DNA from: Acetobacteraceae bacterium
GTDB taxonomy: Bacteria; Pseudomonadota; Alphaproteobacteria; Acetobacterales; Acetobacteraceae
Length of the DNA stretch: 64,000 nucleotides
Direction: 5' to 3'
Assembly (NCBI GenBank): GCA_039613835.1
Contig: CP154827.1
Location: 1,210,501 to 1,274,500, forward strand
Both the position numbers and the translations under genes were made by a program. This document shows, piece after piece, positions 30,276-40,631 of the stretch. The notes under the pieces are model-generated. The model did not search any database. It was given only the letters and a program-made list of their open reading frames with translations, and was not told the DNA's origin. The first letter of the stretch is position 1. The number at the start of each line of letters is the position of its first letter.

Positions 30276-31868
30276 CTAACGGCGTTTCAGCCCAAGCATG
30301 ATTTCCCGCCCTTTGAGCATCGCATTCCAGTAAATAAAGGGCAGGCCAAATTTTTTCAGGGTCCAGGCGGCGCGGGACGGCTTGAAACCATTGATGATCC
30401 ATTTCGGGAAGCTTGGCATTAATTTGCCACCATAACCGAACTCCGCAAGCACAACCTTACCGTTTTCGACGGTAAGCGGGCAGCCGCCATATCCATCATA
30501 AGCATAAGGCAGGTCGCGGGAGTCCATCATCGCCAATAGGTTCTCCGCGATGATCGGGGCCTGTTTCCGCGCGGCGGCCGCTGTTTTGGCGTTGGATGTC
30601 CCGATTACATCCCCCACACCGAAAACATTTTTGAAGGTAATGTGCTGCAATGTCTGCGGATCAACCGCGAGATAACCCTCCGCATTGGCAAGCGCGCTCT
30701 CCCGCACGATTTTTGGGGCCGATTGGGGTGGCACAACATGCAGCATGTCAAATTGCCGCGTGACGATTTCCGTCTTGCCGCCCGCCTGACGCTCAAATGT
30801 CGCTGTCTTCGCATTGCCATCAACATGCACGAGCTTTGAATTCAGCTGCAAATCAACCTTATATCGCTGAATATAGGACATAAGCACGGGAACGAAATCT
30901 TTCACGCCGAACAAAGCCGGGCCCGCCACGTCAAACTCGACCGAGATCGCGTCATTGACGTGGCGCTTCGCCCAGGCATCGCAGGAAAGATAAACAGCTT
31001 TCTGGGGTGCCCCAGCGCATTTGAACGGCGCGGGCGGCTGGGTGAAAATCGCCTTACCCGTTTCAAGCCCCTGCACCAGCTCCCACGTATAGGGCGCGAG
31101 GTCATAACGGTAATTCGAGGTCACGCCGTTTTTGCCCAACGTCTCCTCAAGCCCCGGGATCGCGTCAAAGTTCAGAGTGACGCCTGTGGCAACCACCAGC
31201 GCCTTATAGGAGATTTCCGTCTCATCCTCGAGCAGGATCGTGTCATTTTCAGGACGGAATGCCGCGACCGCATGATGCACCCAATTCACATCTTTCGGCA
31301 TAACGGAGGCTTCCGTGCGCCTTGTGGCGTGCTTGCTGAAAGCCCCGCCACCGACGAGTGTCCAGGCTGGCTGGTAATAATGCGCGGCTGCCGGTTCAAT
31401 CACCGCAATCGTCAAATCCGGTCGTCTTTTGATCAGGCTCGCCGCGGTGGCGATCCCGCCGGAACCGCCCCCCACAATGACAACATCAAATTTATGGGCC
31501 GCAACATGCTTGCGACCAGGAAGCGCACGTAACAGGTCATACGCAATGCGCACCCGCCCGCCGGAGCGACAATAAGCGTAGATGCGGGCCTTCGCGTCGT
31601 CGCCTTTAAGGTCGTTGATGATGTTTTGCAGCCGCCGCAACATTTCTTCATCCGGACGCTCACTCGACCGCATGGGCAGGAGACCGAACTGCAAACCAGC
31701 CGCTTCGGCAGCCGCGGCTATCTCAGCTGCTTTCGGCTGTTCCGGCTCTTCATCATCCGGTCGCAGGCAGAGGATGGCAGTATAGCCCTCTTTGACGAGT
31801 CGAGGCATATCATCCACTGTGACCTGTCCCGCGGCGGTAAAGTCGGAGGATAGTGGTTTCACGCTCAT
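30276..31868 (-). CDS. DUF442 phosphatase-like domain fused to sulfide:quinone oxidoreductase
   Basis: A 530-residue fusion. Residues 1-110 are a DUF442/dual-specificity-phosphatase-like domain with a CX5R-type loop, YCRSGGRVRIAYDLL. This domain is often attached to sulfide-oxidation proteins. From about 125 a two-dinucleotide-fold flavoprotein begins: FDVVIVGGGSGGIATAASL, ATGVTLNFDAIPGL, KNVFGVGDVIGTSNAKTAAA. The end is typical of type-II SQR-like enzymes (KFGLPFIYWNAMLKGRE). The SQR part would oxidise sulfide to persulfide and pass electrons to quinone. It precedes a metallo-beta-lactamase-fold gene like persulfide dioxygenases, which together would form a sulfide detoxification pair. The frame is intact. 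Confidence 0.88.
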   Translation of the reverse strand: MSVKPLSSDFTAAGQVTVDDMPRLVKEGYTAILCLRPDDEEPEQPKAAEIAAAAEAAGLQFGLLPMRSSERPDEEMLRRLQNIINDLKGDDAKARIYAYCRSGGRVRIAYDLLRALPGRKHVAAHKFDVVIVGGGSGGIATAASLIKRRPDLTIAVIEPAAAHYYQPAWTLVGGGAFSKHATRRTEASVMPKDVNWVHHAVAAFRPENDTILLEDETEISYKALVVATGVTLNFDAIPGLEETLGKNGVTSNYRYDLAPYTWELVQGLETGKAIFTQPPAPFKCAGAPQKAVYLSCDAWAKRHVNDAISVEFDVAGPALFGVKDFVPVLMSYIQRYKVDLQLNSKLVHVDGNAKTATFERQAGGKTEIVTRQFDMLHVVPPQSAPKIVRESALANAEGYLAVDPQTLQHITFKNVFGVGDVIGTSNAKTAAAARKQAPIIAENLLAMMDSRDLPYAYDGYGGCPLTVENGKVVLAEFGYGGKLMPSFPKWIINGFKPSRAAWTLKKFGLPFIYWNAMLKGREIMLGLKRR

Positions 31869-31903
31869 ATTATTCTCCTGCTTCCTGGCCAGATAACACC
31901 GCC

Positions 31904-32777
31904 TCAGAGGCGATTGACCGGAATCTTGATGTAACTTACCCCATCATCCTCCGCTTCTGGAAGATGGCCACCGCGCATATTGACCTGCACGGACGGCATG
32001 AGAAGGTTGGGCATGACGAGATGCGTGTCCCGCTCCTGGCGCATTTTGATAAATGCCGCTTCTGAAACACCATCAAGCACATGGATGTTCCCGTCCCGCT
32101 CCGCCCCGACCGTCGTGGCGAAACAATATACGTCCCGTCCTGGCGCTTTATAATCATGGCATAAATAAAGCCGCGTCTCACGCGGGAGGGAAAGAAGGCG
32201 CCGGATTGAGCGAAAAAGCTGCCTCGCATCGCCACCGGGGAAATCGGCACGTGCCGTGCCGAAATCGGGCATGAACAACGTGTCTCCGATAAAAGCGACA
32301 TTACCGATCACGTAGGCCATATCCGCTGGCGTATGGCCCGGCACATGAAGCGCCACCGCCTCTAGCTTCCCGACGCGGAATTTTTCACCATCCGCGAATA
32401 AATGGTCAAATTGGGAGCCATCGCGGGCGAAATCTGTGCCCGCATTGAAGATTTTCCCGAAGACATTCTGCGCATCGATGATATGCGCCCCGATCGCAAG
32501 CTTGCCGCCTAGTTTCTCCTGCAACCATGGGGCGGCTGAAAGATGGTCGGCATGGGCATGGGTCTCAAGCTGCCAGACCACGTTGAGGCTCTCAGCTTGG
32601 ATGAATTCCATTATCTTCCGGGCGCTCGCCCCCCGTGCGGCCGGAAGCCGGGTCATAAACAACGTGGCTCGCCGTGAAGGTCGCCTCATCAAAGAAGCTT
32701 TTCACAGAGGGAATCGCATCCTTCTCAATCGATTTCTCGATGATTTCTGCCGCGTTACGAAGAGGATCGTCCGTCAT
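31904..32777 (-). pseudogene. Persulfide dioxygenase-like MBL-fold protein, damaged N-terminus
   Basis: ETHE1/Blh-type metallo-beta-lactamase fold. The main frame has metal motif ETHAHADHLSAAP, VPGHTPADMAYVIG, FIGDTLFMPDFGTARADFPG and LCHDYKAPGRD. The true N-terminus lies in another frame (ATG at 32777, SFFDEATFTASHVVYDPASG). The two join at a run of six G on the coding strand (32629-32634). One G too many breaks the frame, since five G restores SGRTGASARKIMEF. In addition about 17 residues expected between HVV and YDPASG (the family's IIDSVLD region) are missing. Upstream of the SQR fusion, it would have oxidised persulfide to sulfite. Confidence 0.8.
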
Positions 32778-32780
32778 CAC

Positions 32781-33101
32781 ACGCCTTCCCGTGAGGCCCC
32801 GAAAGAAACTTTTTTATATCATTCATGATGGCACAATGACAGAAACTTGAATGGTCTGACAATGTATGATCACCGCGCGACTTTGCTTTACTTTGCGCGG
32901 CTTAAATATGGAAACGGCACTTGATGAGTGCACTGACGCGAAACGCCCACCGGACGCGAGTGGACAGGGTGCGTGCAATATTGCAAGGTTTACGGTCCGC
33001 TGAATGAGGATGTAGACATAACGTGCTGCGTCATACGCGTTCCGGACGGTTGATTTCAAATCAGGATTGCTGGGCGTCCCATATCATCAAGGGCTTCATG
33101 A
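32781..33101. other. Intergenic region without a recognised gene
   Basis: These 320 bases separate the MBL-fold gene (minus) and acs (plus) and hold the two divergent promoters. A 78-codon open frame on the minus strand has no protein-like features. No RNA gene or clear repeat was seen. Confidence 0.5.
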
Positions 33102-35011
33102 ATGACATCCATCGCGCCAACTAATGTCGAAGCGCCTGAGCATCTCCCCCCGATTTTTCGATGGCACGAGATGCAACAAAAAGCGGCGTTGAACCCGGAC
33201 GCGCACTGGATGGATCTCGCCATGCGCCTGGCATGGTTCACCGCGCCAACGCAGGCTCTGAGTGCTTCCGGCCTTTGGTTTGAAGGTGGAAAGCTAAATG
33301 CCTGCTTCAATGCCGTGGATCGCCATCTTGAAACGCGTGGTGATCAATTAGCTTTAATCTGGCAGGGAGAAGCGGCCGATGAGAAGCGGGAACTAACTTA
33401 CCGCGCGCTCCATCGGGAAGTCTGCCGTATGGCGAACGTCCTTCTGCAAGTCGGCGTGAAAGAGGGTGATCGCGTGGCGATCCACCTCCCCGCCATTGCG
33501 GAGGGCGTGATCGCGATGCTGGCCTGTGCGCGGATCGGGGCGATCCATATGGTGCTTTTTGGCGGTTTCTCCGCCGAGGCCATCGCTGACCGGATTGCAG
33601 ATGCGGATGCCAAACTTATCATCACCGCCGATGTCGGTCGACGCGGGCCGAAGCGCGTCCCGTTCAAGAAAACAATTGATGTGGCGTTGACGTACCTTTC
33701 ACCCGACCAGGTCAAGACCATACTCGTCATGTCTGTAACGCATGAGGACGTGCCGATGCAGGAAGAGCGAGACCATCTCCTTGCCCCCTCATCACCGCAG
33801 CGCCGGATGCGCTTCCCTGCGTCACGCGCGATGCGAATGATCCCCTTTTTCTGCTTTATACCTCGGGGAGCACGGGCAAGTCGAAAGGCATCGTGCACGG
33901 CACGGGCGGTTACCTCACCTGGGCAAGCTTCACCCAGAATGTGGTTTTTGACCATCGTGAGGGTGATGTCTTCTGGTGCACGGCTGATCTCGGCTGGATT
34001 ACCGGGCATAGTTACGTGGCTTACGGGCCACTCTGTAATGGCGGGACAATCCTGATTTATGAGGGCATTCCCTCCTACCCCGATCCTGGCCAATGGTGGC
34101 GCGTGATTGAGAAATATCGCGTCACGAGTTTTTATACCTCCCCCACCGCGATCCGCGCCCTGATGCGGGAGGGTGATGATGTGCCGGGTGAGTGCGATCT
34201 GAACTCCCTGCGCGTGCTGGGTTCCGTCGGTGAACCGATCAGCCGAGAGGCATGGGAGTGGTTCTATCGGGTCATTGGCCGCAATCGCTGCCATCTTGTG
34301 GATACATGGTGGCAGACAGAGACGGGGGGCATCATGATCTCTCCCGTCCCCGGCATCATTGAGGGTGAACCGAGCGCCGTCACCTTGCCGCTGCCCGGTA
34401 TTGACGCTGTGTTGCTGGGCCCGGATGGTCAGGAACGCGAAAATGAAGGTGAGGGCGTCTTATGTATCCGCCGCCCATGGCCCGGACGCGCGCTTTCCAT
34501 CTGGAAAAATGATGAATTGTTCCAGAAAATCTATCTGGCCCCCTATCCCGGATATTATTTCACCGGCGATGGGGCGCGACGCGACGGAAATGGTCATTAT
34601 TGGATTACCGGCCGCGTTGATGACGTGATTAATGTTTCTGGGCATCGCATCGGTTCTGCTGAAATTGAGGATGTTCTGGCCGATGATCGTGATATTGCGG
34701 AATGTGCCGCCATCGGAATACCCTATTCCCTGAAAGGCCAGGCCGTCGTGGTGTTCATCGTGCCGCGAAATGCGGCGCAGGCCGACATGCTGCCGGAACA
34801 TGCACGCCAGATCGTCTCCCGTCGGATTGGGCGTTATGCGGTGCCGGAACATATTTATGTCGTGGATGATCTGCCCAAAACACGGTCCGGCAAAAATGTC
34901 CGCCGCCTCCTCCGAAAAATCGCAAGTGGCGAGAGAGACGGGTTTGGGGATTTATCGACGCTGAGTGACCCGGATTGCATTGAACGCCTCCTTGACGCAA
35001 CGCCCATGTGA
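33102..35011 (+). pseudogene. acs: Acetyl-CoA synthetase, one frameshift
   Basis: AMP-forming acetate activation. The N-terminal part (33102 to about 33788) contains RVAIHLPAIAEGVIAMLACA and GAIHMVLFGGFSAEAIADRI. The rest is in another frame (about 33770-35011): LLYTSGSTGKSKGIVHGTGG (P-loop), TADLGWITGHSYV, VDTWWQTETGG, YYFTGDGARRDGNGHYWITG, VDDVINVSGHRIG and PKTRSGKNVRR (regulatory acetylation lysine). The break is a C-run at 33784-33788; one more C restores APLITAAPDA and a full enzyme of about 637 residues, near the normal length of about 650. A single homopolymer lesion in an otherwise perfect gene could be a recent mutation or a sequencing error. Confidence 0.85.
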
Positions 35012-35054
35012 CGCGATGCGCCTCCCGCATGAAATATGGAAGAGCGCGCGCCCG

Positions 35055-35961
35055 TCACGGCGGGAAATTTTTCAGCCAATGATGGGCGATATCAATGCGA
35101 CGCGCGATCCAGACATCCGATCGTGATTTAAGGTCATCAAGGAACCGCCTGACAGCCAGCGCCCGCCCGGGACGACCTGCTATGCGACAATGGAGCCCGA
35201 CTGACATCATTCTCCCGCCCTCCTGATGCAGCATCTCAAAACTGTCCCGCAGATAGCGGTAAAACTGCGCCCCTTCCGTAAAGCCATTATATCCGACAAA
35301 CTTCATGTCGTTCGTGTCGAAACTATAGGGCACGATCAATTGTGCCCGTTCATGACGGCAATCATAATTAAGGCAGGTCATCCGCATAAGAGTCGGCGTC
35401 ATAAGTGAAGAAACCTTCCTCCGCCACGAGGCGCGCTGTGTTCGGGCTGGTGCGGCCCTGATACCACCCCTCTGGCGCGGCGCCTGTTACTTCCCGGTGA
35501 ATGCGTATCGCCGCACGCAGATGCTCACGTTCAAGGCTTTTCGGCACATTCTGATAATCGATCCATCGATAACCATGTGAGGCAATCTCCGACGAGGCTT
35601 CATGCATGGCCGCAACAGCTTCCCGGTGACGCGCCAAAGCCATGGCAACCCCGAAAACCGTGACCGGTGCGGCTGCGTCCGTGAAAATGCGATGGAGCCG
35701 CAAGAACCCGGCACGCGCGCCATATTCATAGACGCTCTCCATCTGCATATTGCGCATCCCCGAGATGTTCTTTGCCCCGACGAGCTCAGAGAGAAACGCT
35801 TCGGCCTGGCTGTCCCCATGGAGAATGGCATTTTCCGCGCCCTCCTCATAATTAATGACAAACTGCACCGCCGTACGGGCGCCCCCAGGCCAATACGGAT
35901 CAGGCGGTTTCGCGCCATATCCGGTAAGGTCTCGACAATATTCCTGCAGGGCGTTGGACAT
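35055..35961 (-). pseudogene. puuE: PuuE-type allantoinase/polysaccharide deacetylase, frameshifted
   Basis: A metal-dependent deacetylase-fold enzyme linked to allantoin hydrolysis. Frame 1 (35961 to 35368): WPGGARTAVQFVINYEEGAE, MQMESVYEYGARAGFLRLH, EIASHGYRWIDYQNVP (metal His), GWYQGRTSPNTARLV and DADSYADDLP. Frame 2 (35402 to 35055): VPYSFDTNDMKFVGYNGF, SVGLHCRIAGRPGRALAV, WIARRIDIAHHW. They join at the TTAA near 35368, where one extra base converts DLPYYD to DLP-stop. The combined length of about 305 residues fits PuuE. The gene is divergent from an NCS1 permease, which suggests a purine or allantoin use module. Confidence 0.85.
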
Positions 35962-36256
35962 GATGCGACCACCATCTTCGTGTTTTCTTGACTGTCGGTC
36001 GAAGCCTGCTCACGGAAATGAGGCAGAATCCGAAATTTCTCGCGTGGGTCAGGCGTGCATCCTTCATCAGGACACACTCATTTCCTACTCGAAACGGTAA
36101 ATTAAAACATCGTCATAGAATTTGCCATATTATTTCTTTTCGAAATGAGATTCTGTGCCAGCATGAAACCTGCATGCATCGTGACGTGCCTTCCCCGCCC
36201 TGTCATCCGGCGCGGGGTGGCTCTTCATCCCGACGCGACCTGCCGGAGGAAAGATT

Positions 36257-37723
36257 TTGACGACACTTCCCCTCGCGCCCGACCCGCAGCTCTATAATGA
36301 AGATCTCGCCCCCGTCCCCCATGACAGACGCCCGTGGAACTGGCTGAATCTTGCCACGATCTGGATGGGCATGGCGCATAATATCGTCGTTTATGAGGCT
36401 GCTGCCGGGCTGATGGCACTCGGATTTTCAGCGGTGGAATGTCTGGAGGGCGTAGCGGTCGCCTATGTGGTGCTGTTTCTCGCCATGTGCCTCAATACCG
36501 TCTCCGGCACACGTTATGGCCTGCCCTTCTGCGTCCTGATCCACAGTGCCTTTGGCCCTGTCGGTGCGCAATTGCCGGTCATATTACGCGGCGTCTGCGC
36601 CATCTTCTGGTTTTCCGTACAGGCTTATGACGCGTCACAGGCGGTCGATGCCATTATGATGACGGTCTGGCCCGCATGGAAGACGCTCTCCGTGACGTGG
36701 CTCGGCATGTCAATGCATGGATGGTGCGCCCTGGCGTTGATCTGGGCGCTACATGGCTGGATCATGAATCACGGCATCCAAAGCATCGGACGGTTTGAGC
36801 TGGTGGCGGGCCCGCTCGTCATCATCATGGGTGCGGGCGCGGCCATCTGGGGGTTATCTGTCGGTCACGGCATTGGCCCGCTTTTCGCCCTGCCCTCACA
36901 CCTTCATGGCTGGGCTTTTGCCGGCACGTTTGCGGGAGGCGTCACCGGCATTATGGGAATGTGGGTGTCATTTGCCGTCAATGTGCCCGATCTCTCCCGC
37001 TTTGTGCGATCCCAGCGTGATCAGGTTATCGGGCAGTTTATCGGCCTGCTTGTGACGGCGCTGATTTTTACCCCGATGGCGATTGTGACGACCTCCGCAA
37101 CCGTCATCACTTTCGGTCATGCGATCTGGAACCCGGTGGATCTGCTCCTCGCACTGGATAACACGACAGTCACCTTATTGGGCGGCGCGACGATCGTCAT
37201 CGCAACATTATCTGTCAATGTCGTCGCCAATATCATGCCCGCCTGTTACGACCTCATCAATCTCATGCCGCGTCGGCTTGATTTCCACCGAAGCGCCTAT
37301 CTCGTCCTCATTCTCGGCCTTACTTTTATGCCCTGGCTCTGGTTCACCCAGGCCACGAGTGTATTTGCGCTGCTCAACATCATAAGCGGGCTTCTCGGGC
37401 CGGTGACCGGGGTGATGCTGGCAGATTATTTCGTCAGAAGACGCCAGCGCCTTTTTCTACCCGACCTTTACCGACGTCACGGCCTTTATGAAGGGCTTCA
37501 TGGCTGGAGCGTTGCGGCCATACTGGCCTTCCTCATTGGCGGGTTCCTCGCCGTCATCGGTGCCTTCGTGCCGTCCCTCGCCCTGCTCAATAAATTATCC
37601 TGGTTTGTCGGGTGCGGTGTCAGCTTCACGCTTTACCTTGTTTTTCCCAGGGAGGTTCAATCGATAGGCACCGCTTTCTGCCAAATGCCCCGCGCGTCAG
37701 GCATGAACAAAGGGAATATGTGA
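36257..37723 (+). CDS. NCS1-family nucleobase/allantoin permease
   Basis: A 488-residue symporter of the NCS1 family (cytosine, purines, uracil, thiamine, allantoin, hydantoin). Marks are the N-terminal NEDLAPVPHDRRPWNWLNL and about 12 membrane segments. The loop WVSFAVNVPDLSRFVRSQRD, containing NVPDLSRF, is the family signature. Divergence from puuE across a shared 295-bp region suggests an allantoin or related purine-derived substrate, by context only. The reading frame is intact although the neighbouring enzyme is broken. Confidence 0.88.
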   Translation: MTTLPLAPDPQLYNEDLAPVPHDRRPWNWLNLATIWMGMAHNIVVYEAAAGLMALGFSAVECLEGVAVAYVVLFLAMCLNTVSGTRYGLPFCVLIHSAFGPVGAQLPVILRGVCAIFWFSVQAYDASQAVDAIMMTVWPAWKTLSVTWLGMSMHGWCALALIWALHGWIMNHGIQSIGRFELVAGPLVIIMGAGAAIWGLSVGHGIGPLFALPSHLHGWAFAGTFAGGVTGIMGMWVSFAVNVPDLSRFVRSQRDQVIGQFIGLLVTALIFTPMAIVTTSATVITFGHAIWNPVDLLLALDNTTVTLLGGATIVIATLSVNVVANIMPACYDLINLMPRRLDFHRSAYLVLILGLTFMPWLWFTQATSVFALLNIISGLLGPVTGVMLADYFVRRRQRLFLPDLYRRHGLYEGLHGWSVAAILAFLIGGFLAVIGAFVPSLALLNKLSWFVGCGVSFTLYLVFPREVQSIGTAFCQMPRASGMNKGNM

Positions 37724-37866
37724 CTGAATAAAGCATGCGCCGAAAGCCGCCCCACCACGCTTTATTCTGAAAGCGCCTTTTATCAGGCCCATCCATCCTA
37801 TCTGTGTCCGCAGTGGTTCTGACGTGATTTTACCCGTCAGAAGGTACAGACAGGAAACAGGCACAG

Positions 37867-39276
37867 TTGCATTCGGATTTTGACGAACCCCAATATCTGC
37901 ACGTGGCACTGCGCGTCGATGACGCGCCTTGCATGGTGGTCGGTAGCGGCATAGCAGCCGCCAATAAAACGCGTCTCCTCGTCTCACGCGCCCGAGATAT
38001 ACGGATTTTCACCACCAACCCCCTCCCGGAACTCCGCGCCCACATTGAGGCGGGGCAAATTCATCTTGCGGGTGAGGAAAGAGATGAATCATCCATCCGT
38101 GTCTGCCTTGAAGCAGCGCGGCTGATCTTCATCGCGACGGAGGATGCGGCTTATAACCGGCAGCTCGCCGCATGGGCTGGTGACTGCCGCGTGCCCTGTT
38201 GCGTGGTGGATGACATTCCGCCCTCAAGCTTCATCACACCCGCCATTATCGACCGGTCGCCCATTCAGGTCGCGATCATCTCCGGGGGTGCCGCCCTGGT
38301 TCTGGCGCGACGGCTGCGCACGCAGATTGAAGCGAGCCTCCCCCACGGCGTGGCGCGCCTCGCGCAATTTATGAAACGTCAGCGCGCCTGGATACGCGAT
38401 GCCCTGCCCGACATCACGCAGCGCCGTCATGCGTGGGAGCGCTTTCTCGATTCCGGCGGACGTGTCGCTGCGGAAAAAGACGATGCGGAAGCCGCCCGGA
38501 TAGCACTTGAAAATTCTGTCGCTGAAGAGACCGCCGGGACAGGAAAAATGGGCGAAGTGTGGCTCGTCGGTGCCGGCCCGGGTAACCCGGACCTCCTGAC
38601 ACTCGCCGCCCTGAACGCCATGCAGAATGCCGATTGCGTCCTTTATGACCAACTGATCCCCGATGCCATTCTTGACCGTCTCCGCCGCGATGCCGAGCGT
38701 ATTTTTGTAGGCAAAAAACGCAGTCACCACACTTTGCCTCAAACGGAGATCACGCAGATCCTCGCGGAGAAGGCACGTCAGGGCCTGCGCGTCCTGCGAT
38801 TCAAGGGGGGTGATCCATTTATCTTCGGGCGCGGTGGGGAGGAAATGGATGCTTTGATGCGGCAGGACATCCCTGTGCGCATTATACCGGGTATCACCGC
38901 GGCAAATGGCTGCGGCGCTTCTGCCGGTATCCCCCTGACATATCGCAACTATGTGCAGAGCTGCATTTTTGTCACGGGTCACGCCAAATCAGGGCAGGAA
39001 CTCGCATTGGATTGGGGCGCACTCGCCAAAAAAGGTCAAACCCTCGCCATTTATATGGGCCTGACCCCGCTTGCCACACTGGCACGGAAACTTGTGGAAC
39101 ACGGGCTACCGCCGGACTGGCCAGCCGCTATTATCGAGAAGGGAACATAGGAATCGCAGCGCGTCTTCATCACGACACTTGAAGCGCTTCCCGAAATCGT
39201 GACACAAAACGGGATTGCCTCACCCACCATGACAATCATCGGTGAAGTCGTGAAATTGCGGCCTATTCAACGATAA
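37867..39276 (+). pseudogene. cysG: Sirohaem synthase CysG with a premature stop
   Basis: A trifunctional enzyme making the sirohaem cofactor of sulfite reductase. The N-terminal half is precorrin-2 dehydrogenase/ferrochelatase (CMVVGSGIAAANKTRLLVSR, IATEDAAYNRQLAAWA). The C-terminal half is uroporphyrinogen methyltransferase (VWLVGAGPGNPDLLTLAA, RFKGGDPFIFGRGGEEMDAL, VIPGITAA-like IIPGITAANGCGASAGIP). The open frame ends in a TAG at 39148-39150 (EKGT-stop). In the same frame the family C-terminus continues to 39276 (ESQRVFITTLEALPEIV, TMTIIGEVVKLR). A single CAG-to-TAG change would produce this. It removes the last 41 residues of the methyltransferase. The start is a TTG. Confidence 0.85.
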
Positions 39277-39403
39277 GAAGCCGTTATTTGATGCATTTTA
39301 CCTATTGAACGTTTTGTCATGAGTGATTAGCTTTTGCTTACATAAAGTTTATAAATTCTAACGAGGCGGCCATACCACTCTCTCTCTCGAAGAAATTTCC
39401 GCA

Positions 39404-39811
39404 TTGCGGGAAGTGCCGAATGATACCGTGCTTGAAACGGCGGTCAGGATGTTGCGCGGCTGCCTGGCGGTGACGTCGTCTTTCGGCGCGGAGTCCGCCC
39501 TTCTCCTCAGTATGGTCGCGGAAATTGATCCGTCGACGCCGGTCCTCTTCCTCAATACGCTGCGCTACCGGGAGAGTTGGTCGCGCATCAACCCTCTCAG
39601 TAACTGGTCCCGCGCGGATATTGAGCAGGAAATCCGTCGGTGCAATCTACCGCGACACCCTTTGACCGGATTTGGTTTTACCTCCATAGGTTGCGCGCCC
39701 TGCACGCGCGCTGTCCGCCCGGAGGAAGACCCGCGCGCAGGCCGTTGGGCCGGGCATGTCAAAACAGAATGCGGCATCCACCTCACCCCCGCAGACCGGA
39801 GCACCGTATGA
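39404..39811 (+). pseudogene. cysH: APS/PAPS reductase CysH with large internal deletions
   Basis: The reductase turns (phospho)adenylyl sulfate to sulfite. Recognisable pieces are [20 protein letters not shown] (the PP-loop region), FLNT joined to [41 protein letters not shown] and the C-terminal KTECGIH, whose Cys is the active-site residue. CysH normally has about 230-250 residues; only 135 remain. About seven residues after FLNT and roughly 90-100 between RYRE and INPL are missing, including the expected CC pair of the iron-sulfur form. The frame across the junctions is open. It overlaps cysD by four bases (ATGA). No good ATG start is present. Confidence 0.82.
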
Positions 39812-40629
39812 CTTCTGACATGGCGCCACGCGCACTGGATGATCTCGATCAGTTAGAGGCGCAAAGCATTTTCATCCTGCGCGAGGCTTATCGCAAATTG
39901 CGCCCGCTGGGCATGTTATGGTCCCTGGGCAAAGACAGTAATGTGATGATATGGCTGGCACGCAAGACCTTCATGAGTCGCGTGCCCTTCCCCGCGCTTA
40001 ATGTCGATACGGGCAAGAAATTTCCCGAAATGTATGCTTTCCGGGATGAATACGCCAAAAAATGGAATCTCGATCTTGTTGTCAGAGACTGCCCGCCTGT
40101 TGAAGAGATTGATCCCAGCCTGCCCCCGGCGGCACGCTCCGCCGCGCGGAAGACGGCTGGTCTCGCCGCTTTGATTGAAGAGCAGAAATTCCGCGGCGTC
40201 ATTGCCGGTATCCGCCGGGATGAGCAGGCCACTCGCGCCAAGGAGCGCGTGTTCAGCCCCCGGGGCGCCGGGCACCAATGGGATGTCCGCAACCAACCGC
40301 CCGAATTCTGGGATCAATATGCCACGCCGCATGAAGCGGGCATGCATATCCGTGTGCATCCGCTCCTCTCCTGGCGTGCGATTGACATTTGGCGATATAT
40401 CCAGCGGGAGAACATTCCGGTTGTCGATCTGTATTTCTCAAAAAATGGCCGGCGTTACCATTCTCTCGGTGATCAGGACATCACCAGCCCGGTTGAAAGC
40501 GATGCTGCCACACTTGAGGACATCATTGCCGAACTCCAATCAAGTCGGACATCCGAGCGTGCAGGCCGCGCGATGGATCATGAGTCAGAGGACGCGTTTG
40601 AGCGCCTCCGCGTCGCAAGGTATCTCTAA
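39808..40629 (+). CDS. cysD: Sulfate adenylyltransferase small subunit
   Basis: Adenylates sulfate with ATP to APS, working with CysN. I start at the ATG at 39808, which overlaps the cysH stop. An open frame upstream of it is the shadow of cysH. The 273-residue protein has the PP-loop [19 protein letters not shown] (about residues 35-53), [60 protein letters not shown] and the tail [17 protein letters not shown]. It is the only gene of the cysG-cysH-cysD-cysNC cluster without a visible lesion. Its partner cysNC follows after 2 bp. Confidence 0.94.
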   Translation: MTSDMAPRALDDLDQLEAQSIFILREAYRKLRPLGMLWSLGKDSNVMIWLARKTFMSRVPFPALNVDTGKKFPEMYAFRDEYAKKWNLDLVVRDCPPVEEIDPSLPPAARSAARKTAGLAALIEEQKFRGVIAGIRRDEQATRAKERVFSPRGAGHQWDVRNQPPEFWDQYATPHEAGMHIRVHPLLSWRAIDIWRYIQRENIPVVDLYFSKNGRRYHSLGDQDITSPVESDAATLEDIIAELQSSRTSERAGRAMDHESEDAFERLRVARYL

Positions 40630-40631
40630 AA

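Noticed and set aside
32823-33059. A 78-codon minus-strand frame between the MBL-fold gene and acs
   Set aside because: No conserved motif or ribosome binding site; it lies in a divergent promoter region.
39640-39807. Upstream extension of cysD to 39640
   Set aside because: This stretch is the end of cysH in its own frame; cysD begins at the overlapping ATG at 39808.
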